From assembly GCA_024195265.1 (NCBI GenBank), contig JAJLRJ010000002.1:3071283-3135282 (forward strand): DNA of 64,000 nt, in the 5' to 3' direction. The notes beneath the pieces are model-generated. The model was given only the letters and a program-made list of their open reading frames with translations, ran no database searches and was not told where the DNA came from. Below, one piece after another: positions 13,501 through 25,500 of this stretch. This DNA is from Dendrophyllia cribrosa (Eukaryota > Cnidaria > Anthozoa > Scleractinia > Dendrophylliidae). Position 1 is the first letter of the stretch, and the number at the start of each line of letters is the position of its first letter. The position numbers were made by a program, and so were the translations under genes.

Positions 13501-16500
13501 AAAAGGCATTTTTTTTAATATTATCACTCAAAACACATGTCTGGATTTACATAAATTCATTTTATTATAATATTTATTTATTATAATATATTATGTTCTG
13601 TGAAAACTAAGTTGAATATGTCTTGTCTCCAATGTTTAATTTCCTCAAAGACAGTGGACCAAGGCCGATATAACAATGTCAGCAGGTTTCTGTGGTTGCT
13701 CATTCTTTAAATGATCAACTGTCTTTGGAGGTGTAAAAAGGCTACTTGCAGCCCATTTTATCACCTTTAAAGTGTTACTTTTTTGTGTTACATGGTCATT
13801 GATCTACATAGTGTTTAGTGCCATGTTCAATTGAGTGTCCAAAGTAATTTTGCAATAATGCTTTGGATTTGCATTGCTATATTTTGTAACTGGCTAAAAA
13901 ATCTCATGCTACTTTCTCAACCAATCCGTTCAAAGTAAAACCAAAACCAATCGTTCATTGGATTGTCTGCATTTGCTGTGATTGTTGGTTTTGGTTTTAC
14001 TGACTCAATTAAAAACTGCTCTTTCTTCTGATGGTGCACTGAGAAAGTGTGGAAATACAGCTGGTGCCCCTCAATGAGAAAATGCCCTTAGCATCAGGCA
14101 GTAATGAGAGACTGTTGTGAGTATGCATAATAAATTCAAGACTTGTTGAATTTAGTGTTAAGCTACAAACCTTGCAAGAATGTAACAAATCTCTCCAGAT
14201 CTGCAATTTGGGTAGTAAGTTGCTTAACGAGTTCCTCCTAAAAAAGCAACATTGGAAGCCTTGAAAATTATGGTACAGATAATAATAAAAAAAAGCTAAA
14301 GGGCAATATATTTTAATATGTGACACAATTTACTCTTAGACATACCTTTGTCTTCACAGGGTGCATGAGCTGTCAAATAAATGAAAACATTATTTTCAGA
14401 TTTTTTTTCTTTTTATATTGACACTCAAAAACAATTTCCAATGCTTGGAATTGGCAAAATGGTCCAAATATTAAACAAGGCTAATTTTGTAGGAGATTGT
14501 TTCAGTCTGGACAGGAAAAACTGTCAATTATCCAAATTAACAGGTGTCAGTATTATGCAGGTTAACTTAACAGAAAATCTATGGGCTTTCAGCCAGGACC
14601 GAGTAAACTGTACACAATATTTTAATGAAGTGTCCATAAACTGGGGTTTGACTGGGAATGCACATGGTGAATAGCATAATATACATGTAAAAGTCTAATT
14701 AAGCATGCATATAAAATTATATAAATTCAAATTCTCACCTCCCCTATAGCATTATCAACATTTTTTCTCACATCATCATTGCTAAAAAAAAAGAAATAAA
14801 AATCTCAAAAGGTTAGATGTTTATTTAAGATTTAATACTATTTAATATTTATTTATTTCTAACTAACAGAACCTCATCAAATTTTTATACATAAAGGGAG
14901 CCCTTTAAACTCCCAAGAAGAACATAATGGAGGAAAATCCCTAGATTAAGTCTTACTGTAAAATCTATAGAAACAGTTTTCTCACCTTAATTTCTCTATT
15001 CCATCTATATTAAGACCCATTTTTGTCCTATTAAAAAAACACCAAATAATTTATGATAAATAAAAATATTAAATGATACAGTGTACAAGTCATGACTGTA
15101 CACATGAAGCACTGATGGCTTGAAATTGCATTCATTGACTTATTCAAATACATGTGAGATAATTTTAACCTAATTTTATTAGAATGAACTCAAGATTTTA
15201 AAAGGGATTATTCATACACAGCTGTTTTATATGTATGACTGTATGTTCACGCAGTACACTGTAATAATTACACCTTCAACAAGCGAGGTAATTATTAATT
15301 TTTGTACCCAAAAGTAAAACGTTTTATTTTTTTAAATGCGTGTTAATCAAATTTATTACACCTTTATATATTAATAAATAATACATTTAAAAATTATTAC
15401 TCTGACAATCATTTTTAATAATACGATTTAACTAAGAATTAAGTGTTTTATTTCTATTTAATAAACCAAATAGAAAATGACTGCCTTGTATACTTACACA
15501 TAACCTGATGCAAACACTCAAGCAGTAGTTAAAGAAAATCTAACGTTCTTAGTAAGCCAACAGTTTGAGTTGACATAAAATTTCAAATTTCACCAAATTT
15601 TCTTGCATTTGCACTAGGTCATGCATGACTTTTTTTGTACTGTTCTGTGAACAGGCTTCCTTTAGGCTAGCAGAATGTTGCAAACCACATGCGAACTGCC
15701 TAAAAATAACCTGTTCACAGGCTACAATCAGAAAACCACTGTTGTCAAATTTACAGTTTATACTTGGGTTTAAATCATTTAGAGTTATTGGTGGATTAGA
15801 TTAAATACCGTATGTCTGCTGCAGCTAGTCTCATTCCCAATAACACCAGTTCACAAGCCACTGTTCTCTGAGCACTGCTTATCAATGGTTCAACAGTTTA
15901 GTTGTTTTATCACAAAATGTTCAGGGAAGAATTTATTACTCACACAAAAAGCTACAAAGTTAACTAGTTTATTGCAAGTTTAGTTACTTTATAAGGTGTG
16001 ACCTATTAACACTATGTGTACTTTTTGTATGTCATCTTAACATTAAACAGTTGTTTTAAGTGTGTTATATTTTTTTAGTTTAGATTTAAATAAATATACA
16101 CAACTTGTATTTTAGTCTGGCTAATAAATTATGAATTTTCATCATTTTTTAAATTTAGAACCAAGGACAGATTTATTTATTTATTCATTTATTTATCTGT
16201 TCATTTTTTATTTACATATTCTCCGTAGCATTAAATTGGCAATTTATTTATTTGCTTGTTTATTTTTTAGCGGGTAGACCTTATATTCAAGTCCTTAGAT
16301 TCTCATTTTACATCATTTTGGTTTATTATTATTTTTTGCACACTATATAATAATAGGGTCCTATTCCAACAAAACATTTGAAGCCTCTCAGTTTTGTTAG
16401 TCACGTTCCAACACAACTCTAGCAAAGACCTACATGTACAAAACTTCCAGGGCAACAAAAAAATTGAATACAGGGTAGTTATAAATTACTACTGACATTG

Positions 16501-19500
16501 TATTTTACAAAGATTGGATTATCTTATATTTAATAATGTAAATAATTACAACAGCACTTACTTCAGCTCCTCAATCACAATTCTCTGCTTCTCTACAAGC
16601 TTTTCAGGGTTCATTTCTTCATTTACATTTGAACCTCCCTAAAAAAGTACAGTTTGTAGAGATAGAGAGTGTTAACAAGTGAAACAGCAAATGGACTGCA
16701 CTAATTTTCTGTTGTTGTCATCGTTTTTGGCGTGGGGCATATGAGGAAAGGGGCGTGACTTTTTCAATCAAAATGTATCATCAAATATACAACATCAAAT
16801 TTAATGTAACATCAAATATACATCAGATATTACTCTAGCTACATTTAGGATGATCTAAATGCAATTTATGCAACGTTAAATTCAAGTCAATGCAGACAGC
16901 AGCCTGCTTTGTAATGGTATGTGACCTGAGGGGCATTCCATGGGTTTTCGCTGGTTTTACAGTAGTTTTGTCGTAAGTTTCATTTCACATCGCATTGATT
17001 CAAGCTGCTTGTTGCCGATCCATTGTCTTGCTGTTAAGCGAATATTCATAGAGTCTTGCTCGTTCCTCCCACCCATTGTCAGCCTTGGTGGACTTGGTTA
17101 AGTATCAGGTTAGGTACATGTACAATGTAAGTAGTTTTTCCACTGATTTATCAGTGTGATGGTGCCCTAGTGGGGTTGTGTGCAGGGTTGCCATGGATAC
17201 CTCCCTGCTTGCCTTGTATCGCATAAGGGCCCCCACCAGCTCTCTAGGCATCAGCTCCCAAACTCGTCTATTGTTGATGAGTTCAATATTATTTTAATGA
17301 AGCATGGCAAGCTTTTGGCCAGAAGGGTATCAAGGCATCTATGTTGTGGTTCAAAAATTACCTTTGGTCAATTTTTTCCAAATCAGTTAATTGTTTTTTG
17401 AACCAGTTTATATTTTTCAAACTGGTTTGTCTATCAACTGTCTAAAAAGGGAATTTATTTATGGGGTGTGGTTAAAAAAATAGGGATTTGGCTTTTTTAG
17501 GGGGGTCTAAAAAGAATGGCAGACAAATTTCCCTCCCCACCCATATCCTTTCTATGCATCCCCCTCACCTCACTTACCCTCTCCCCTACCCTCCTGACCT
17601 GCCCTGCCCTCCCCCCTGACATGATCTCCCTTACTACCTACACTACATATTTTCTTTTTATTAAATAAATGTAGAGTACTAGTACTTACTGAGTTTTGAA
17701 CCATAACCCTCCAGCTCTGGAGTCTATCCCCATATCCACTTGACCACACAGGACTTGCTGCACAGTCAACCTATATTTTCTGTAATTATCATTACTTATT
17801 CATCCCAGACCCCCCTCTATCAAAAGTTTAATTTATTCATAGATCCCAAGTCCTTTCTGCTTGTCTTATGTGCAAGGCATTTTAGGTTCTTGCAACAGTT
17901 TTACCTAAAAATAACTGAAGCTCACCAACAAGTTGCCCACAGAGGAAGACAAAAACAGAAAAATGGCTCACTGACAGAAATTACAGATGTACTTTGAAAT
18001 AAGTCAAAGAGTTATCAATGTGTTTGTTGGTCTATGCAAGCATCATTCAGAGCAGAAATCAATAACAAACAGAGTTAAGCCTATTAAAAGCTCACTACAA
18101 AGTGAAGGTTTCCTTAGCCTCATTGAAATAGTTTTGATGGATTTCAGAAACTGTGCATGCAAATGTTAAAATCCTCACACATGGGTCATGTCTGTGAATG
18201 ATCACCATACAAATTTTGTCACTGCTTATCCTCTGCATGGAAAGAAAGCTACTGAAGTCCTGGCTACTCTGAAGGTGTATTGCAATGCATATGGGTACCC
18301 AAAGCAAATAATCTGTGATAATGGAAGAGAATTTAAGAATGAAATGGTTCAAAACTTTGCCAAAGAGAATGACATAGAATTAAAGCATGGAAGCCCAAGA
18401 ACACCCACCACACAAGGACTTGTTGAATGCTCCAACAGAACATGGAAAGAGAATATGAGAGCTACATGTATCATCATGAGCAAAGCAAACAAAGACCTTA
18501 CAAAGTGGTGCCATTTCACAACAGAAGCAAGCTACACCATGAACATAACACATCACGGAGTCATACAAACTAGTCCATATGAAGCAGTGTTTAGTTTCAA
18601 AGCTCACAGAGAAGTCAAGCAGCACCCTGATGCAGAAGAACCAAGCCTCCAAGCAGACCAGGAAGAAAAGTCAGATAGTCAATTCAATGATCAGCAGCAA
18701 GCAAAAAGATGCAAGATTGTCTCCAACCAGTCTACCTACAATGAAAAGATGGTCCAGCAAATAACCAAAAAAGAGCAGGCGATAAAAGTCTTCAAAGTTG
18801 GAGATATGGTAGCCATTCAAATAGAAAAGTGTGATAAACATTGCTTCATCCCAAAATGTTGCTAGGGAAGATTGTCAGTCTTGGTGAGTAAAACTATGCC
18901 AAAGTAGTGACTCAGTTTAATGATTACACATTTACACAAACCCCAACCTGTCAAAATAGCCCTTTAAAGAGACACTCTGGGGTTAAACCCAAAGGGTACA
19001 CTTTTAGCACTGGTGAGCAGTGGCCCTTACCTTATATAAAAGCTAACCACTTAAAATCAGTGCTTAGCCCTAATCACAAAACTGAGTGCTTACTGAAATG
19101 TGTGACACCTTACTGTCACAAGTTTATTTTACACTCAGTAGTTTACAGGCAGAGGTAAAAAATGAGAATGAGCTATGTGTTTAAAAATTTCAAACCAGTT
19201 TGAAAAATTGAAACTGGTTTGAAAAATCCAAACCAAAGATTAAATTTGAACCACAACATCTATAAGATTTCTACTGTTTGAAGAAATACATGGAAATTTC
19301 ACCTGCAGGTGAGCTTTAATTTTATGAGACAGGTACATGCTTCCAGGGTATACAGTTTTCTATTTCTGGCTAAAAGCCAGCCTGATAAAGCCTGGCTAGA
19401 AACTTGCTCCCACACTGACAATGATAAAAAAAATTAATGATCTGGTCAGAACTTGTAAATATTTGCCATACTGTACCATAGCAACACATCTTTCCATTTC

Positions 19501-22500
19501 CTCCAACTGGTCCTTTAGCTGTCCTATCAGGCTTCCTTGTTTCTTTTTCTCAAGACTCAGCTGTTGTTCATACTCCTGCAAGCTCTGTTTCAGATAAAAA
19601 ACATTGATTTAATAACAATTACCAAACAGGAAAGCCTCCTTCAGATCGTTTTATTTGCGATAAAAAACATTTCATAAAGAGAAAAACACTCAAACAAGCA
19701 GCAAGAAAAAAAAAAATTACAATGCAGGAGCAGCTAACGAAAGGAACAAGTGGCACAGTTACACTGTTCAAGGGTCCCAGCATGGACTCACATTTTTTTG
19801 TCCCAAGCTCATGACATGCTGTATACTTAATTCATTACAATGTACATGTACTTTCATGAATCAGCTCCATATTTTTCCACTTTCTCGTGACCCCCAGGAG
19901 ATTGTCTCAAAAGAACACAGTCATTTTCATCTATTAAAAATTGATATGAGCTCACATTTTGCTGTTCACCATTATTCAGTGTTTTCTGTGGACTTTGCTT
20001 TTTCTGCGGACCACGCACATCAGGGCAACCTTGAAATGCAAACTCCTCCAGTTCCATCAGCAAACGCTGAAGAAAAAAAAATTAAAATTGGTAAATAAAT
20101 TTACCAATTGAAAATACCATCATACTGTACTACTTCCGCATCTTAGGGCACTTACTACACCATATTATTTTATCAGACCAGCATACAGTAAGAATGAGAA
20201 GAGAATGTTATTACAAAAAGTGAAATCCAGCATTAAAAAAGAACTATAAACCTCCAAATTCAGGGCTCAACAGAATAAGTAGTCTCCCACGCAGCCGTTA
20301 TTTGTCTCGTCACGCATACTTCTCCCCACTAACGGCTGCTCAAACCTGGACCACATTCCTTGTCCATTGTGTTTGCGATAAATTCAGCGAACCAATCATG
20401 TCTTAGCAAAATGAAAATGACGTCAGTTTTCGCGCTAAAAAAGGCTGGTGGTTTCCGGTTTACATGTGTCAGACATCGCAAGTTACACTAACCGCAGACT
20501 TGCCCTCACATTAAATCACGGAATGAGTAATGAACTGATCCTAAGCAGCAAATAATTCCTACTTAAGCAGCTACTACTAATCTTGCAACTTTTTCAAAGT
20601 GGACCAAAAAAATCTCCATTGTTAAGCTAAAAGCTAGCAAATAAACGACGGCATAACTGAATAATCTATAGTAAACGGCTCTGGAAAGTGTAAATTCCTC
20701 CTGTAAGTATCACAGCTAGAAATTTTTTCCTAAGATCAAAGAAACGACAACATTTTCGAAACATGTAGAAAGGTGAGACCACGACAACGATGTGACCTGT
20801 CTGTTCGGAAATATGGTCAAACACGAGCGGGAGAGCTTGGTAGATCAATGATTTTCCGAAGCCCGTCGGCAAGTTAACAAATAAGCCTTCCTTGTCAACA
20901 ATAATTTTACGAATGGCCTGCTTCTGGTGAACATTTAGATCGGGTATTTAAAACATTGACGACACTGCACAAAAACCTTCATTCAGTGCCGCCATCCAAC
21001 TGAGTCAACGTTAAAACGAGGCTATGAATGGACGAGTCACGCGTAGAGAATTTGGCACGAGCAAGTTCCGAAAATGGCACTGCAACTGTGATTGGCTTAA
21101 ATCGGGCAAGGAATGTGGTCCACGTTTGAGCAGCCGTTAGTGTGGAGGAGCATTGCGTAACGAGACAAATAATGGCTGCATTCGAGACTACAGAATAAGT
21201 GACTGCACCAAAATCCTGAAATCAATCATCCCAAAAAATGTTCACCATTCAGAATACAATAAACTCTCTTAAGACGGAAAACCCCGTAATGCGGACACCT
21301 CTCTAAGATGGACACCCCTGTAATGCGGACACCTTTAAGACGTAACACCTCCCTTAGACGGACACCTCTGTAATGCAGACACCTCTCTTAGACGGACACC
21401 CCCTGTAATGCAGACATCTCTCTTAGACGGACACCCCCTGTAATGCAGACACCTCTCTTAGACGGACACCCCCAGTAATACAGACACCTCTCTAAGACGG
21501 ACACCCCCTGTAATGCAGACACCTCTCTACGATGGACACCCCCTGTAATGCAGACACCTCTCTAAGACGGACACCCCTTGTAATGCAGACACCTCTCTTA
21601 GGCAGACACCCCCTGTAATGCAGACATGTCTCTTAGACGGACACCCCCTGTAATGCAGACACCTCTCTTAGATGGACACCCCTGTAATGCAGACACCTCT
21701 CTTAGACGGACACCCCCTGTAATGCAGACACCTTTCTTAGACGGACACCTCTTGTAATGCAGACACCTCTCTTAGGCAGACACCCCCTGTAATGCAGACA
21801 TGTCTCTTAGACGGACACCCCCTGTAATGCGGACACCTCTCTAAGATGGACACCCCTGTAATGCGGACACCTTTAAGACGTAACACCTCCCTTAGACGGA
21901 CACCTCTGTAATGCAGACACCTCTCTTAGACGGACACCCCCTGTAATGCAGACACCTCCCTTAGACGGACACCCCTGTAATGCAGACACCTCTCTTAGAC
22001 GGACACCCCCTGTAATGCAGACACCTCTCTTAGACGGACACCCCCTGTAATACAGACACCTCTCTAAGACGGACACCCCTGTAATGCAGACACCTTTCTT
22101 AGACGGACACCCCTTGTAATGCAGACACCTCTCTTAGGCAGACACCCCCTGTAATGCAGACATGTCTCTTAGACGGACACCCCTGTAATGCAGACACCTC
22201 TCTTAGACGGACACCCCCTGTAATGCAGACACCTCTCTTAGACGGACACCCCTGTAATGCAGACACCTCTCTAAGACGGACACCCCTGTAATGCAGACAC
22301 TTCTCTTAGACGGACACCCCCTGTAATGCAGACACCTCTCTTAGACGGACACCCCCTGTAATGCAGACACCTTTTTAAGACGGACACCCCTGTAATGCAG
22401 ACACCTTTCTTAGACGGACACCCCTTGTAATGCAGACACCTCTCTTAGGCAGACACTCCCTGTAATGCAGACACGTCTCTTAGACGGACACCCCCTGTAA

Positions 22501-25500
22501 TGTAGACACCTCTCTTAGATGGACACCCCAGTAATGCAGACACCTCTCTTAGACGAACACCCCCTGTAATGCAGACACTTCTCTTAGACGGACACCCCTG
22601 TAATGCAGACACCTCTCTTAGATGGACACCCCCTGTAATGCAGACACCTCTCTTAGACGGACACCCCTGTAATGCAGACACCTCTCTTAGACGGACACCC
22701 CTGTAATGCAGACACCTCTCTTAGATGGACACCCCCTGTAATGTGGACACCTCTCTAAGACAGACACCTCTCTTAGACAGTTCTGGCTGAATTTCACATG
22801 TTCATCTGTAGCTAAACCCTCTACTAGGTGGACACCTTATAGAGACTGACAGGTACAGTGTAGAGCTGATCCTGAAGGTGTCTAGGTTAGAAAGAGTTCT
22901 TAATGTGAGCATACATGTAACATGTAGAGCTTTTATCTTATTTTTAGTGTTCAGTGAAACATCTAGTTATTAATTAGACTTTATTGACATTTATTTCTTG
23001 TATGTTTAATCACGTCTCTGTCTTGTGCTTGCATGACCAATTTAATTGAAAATTTAAGTAAAATCTTAGGTTATGAACTGATTGATTTTTTGAACTTCTT
23101 TGATATTGAATTTTAGAATTTGAACAAACCTCTCTTTTCTCCACAGGGGCAGACACAACTTGTTTTAAACGGAATTGCACCTGCAAAACAAAATACCAAC
23201 CCTAAATTAATAAAAACTTTGGTCATAAATGGTCAGGCCACACAACCAGAACTACAGTACATGTAAAACCAATTCTTTCTGTAATATAAATTAAGCAAGT
23301 AAGACTATAACAACTCCTATTCAATGCTACATGTATCCTTAGTTTTTAACATTTTCATTTTTTGTAAAGACCCACATTCATGTACAGTGTATGAATATTT
23401 ATCCTAACAACTAGATCTGTGTCCTTGCGTATTTTGTTAAATTTGCTGAATAGTTCACCAGTTCTGATTATCGCACTAATTCTTGTTTCTTCTTTCTACT
23501 GATCAGAAATACAAGTACATATAGGAAGTGCTGGCAGCATATTTAAAACATCTGCATTAATTATTTTATTCTGACATTGTGATTTGTTTTATGTTATTTG
23601 ACAAATCATACTGTGACACTTTGTTTCCGGCAGTACTGAAGGCTAAGGCCATTTATTTACAATTTCTTTTACCAGCTTCAGGCTTACAATGAAATACTTT
23701 AAAGCTGTATCACCAAGTTACAATTTTAGGAATTTTAGTGAGATATAAGAATCAGAAGTTTTGTCTGTAAGGTTATACATGTAGTTGTGTGAACATGTCA
23801 CAACGAAGCCCGACTGAAAGGCTGAAGATAACGAGAAGGGCATAATAATTTTAATGAAGCTTAATAGGCCTTTGGTAACTGATCGCAAACATCTGCCATT
23901 GTTTATTTTGAACACTGGAAAATCATGCTAAAATTAGCTCAGGGGAAATTGCACAATCTTCAGCATGACAGCTCTTTAATTTGCCTCAAAATTTGTATTA
24001 ATTACAATGTCATATCCTATCAGAATCTATGAATTAGTGATAAATGAATATACTACATGTATAAAGATGCCTTCACACGGCAAACTAACGTTATCAAAGT
24101 CCATAATATGAATGTGAGTATATGAAAATCATCAGTATATTTGAACTGCAGATAAACATGAGTGAAATTTATGATCCTCGCAGTGTGCTCTCAACTTTTA
24201 AAAGCAGTTGAAAAAGCAACCTGAAAAAAATTCAGGCGTAACGGGATTCAAACCCATGACCTTGAGCTAAGTGTAACCTTCACATTTGATCAGCCCGAAG
24301 TTACAATCAGATTACAAGCAGCCTATTTTCTTGAAACTGTATTTTGAGAAGTCATAACAACAGAGTTCGAGTTATTGGGGTAAATTTAGGCCAAGGGAAA
24401 CGAAAAATATTTTGAGTTAGCGAGGAATTCGAGTTATCCGAGTTTGAGTTATCTGAGTAAAAACGACTCAAAAATAGGGCCAAATCCAAGGGAAATTGAA
24501 CTTCATTCAAGTTAGCGGGGGAGTTCGAGTTATCCAAGTTCGAGTTAGCGGGGTTCTACTGTATTCACATTCATATATATTCACTATCATCGGGTATAAC
24601 ATGAACTCGCAATTGACCATCTATCCATGTGGCTCGATAGCTCAGTGGATAGAGTATTGCACCGGTATCGCAAGGTCATGGGTTCGAATCCCATTCAAGC
24701 CTGAATTTTTTTTCAGGTTGCTTTTTCAACTGCTTAAGTTGAGAGCACACTGCGAGGATCATAAATTTCACTCAAAGTCCATAATGTTGGCAAACTCGTG
24801 AGTTCACATGGCAAACCTCCTCACTACTCTACCTTGTTCTCAGAGGAGTTCTTTCTTCTTGAGCGAGGAAGAGCAAGGACCCTGTGAAACAAGGTTGCAC
24901 ATAACAAAGGTGCAGTAAACACTCACACATCAAATGCGAGTTTGCTAACTCAAAAAAGTTTGTGAAAAAGTTGTCAAGAGTAGAAACAAGTTATATTTGT
25001 TGCAAAATGTTGGCGTCACATTCATACGTGTACGCCACCTTAAGTTTGTCATGTGAAGGCACCTTGAAAGCTCCATCATCTACTTATCACTAACCTGGGC
25101 AAAATGGCTTGTGAGTGCAAGAAGAGAGCCGTTCAATTCCTCTTGTTCCTCCTCAAGATCTTGCAGCTTTTCATGGTCTGACCTGAAAAGATAATTTAAA
25201 AAAATAATTTGAAGTTCTCCTTACAAAGGCTCCTGAAGACCACAATATTCGTACAAATGAACACTGTAGATAAAAAATTTCAAATGCATACAGAAACCTT
25301 GTTGTTATTACTATGACAAGTTGTTTTCATGGCTCCACAAAGATAAACCTGCTGTGATCATTAAGCGGCCTACAAACACTGAACATTTGTACAATCTTCA
25401 CCTTTACAATGTGCATGTATTGTATAGATATATTAATAATAGTAATACAGACACCTCTTCATTATAAACATGTTATTATTTTAGTCTCAAACACACCAAA

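Noticed and set aside
18188..18865. A domesticated host integrase gene (KRBA2-like)
   Set aside because: The integrase is inside a TIR/TCTA-bounded element and its N-terminal part is split over other frames, so decay fits better than domestication.
20666..20872. A host RecQ helicase exon
   Set aside because: It lies wholly within a 911-bp element bounded by a target duplication, and no further helicase motifs or splice sites follow.
21873..22681. Minus-strand frames with repeating RGVCITGGVRLREVSALQ peptides
   Set aside because: They are translations of the 35-bp minisatellite; three units make a 105-bp period that happens to lack stops. No start context or splice support.
21262..22780. CRISPR-like array
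   Set aside because: Units are contiguous 35-bp tandem copies without unique spacers, inside an animal intron.
24631..24705. Functional tRNA gene
   Set aside because: Acceptor and anticodon stems have mismatches, the base before the anticodon is C rather than T, and the sequence runs into a SINE body shared with an inverted copy.
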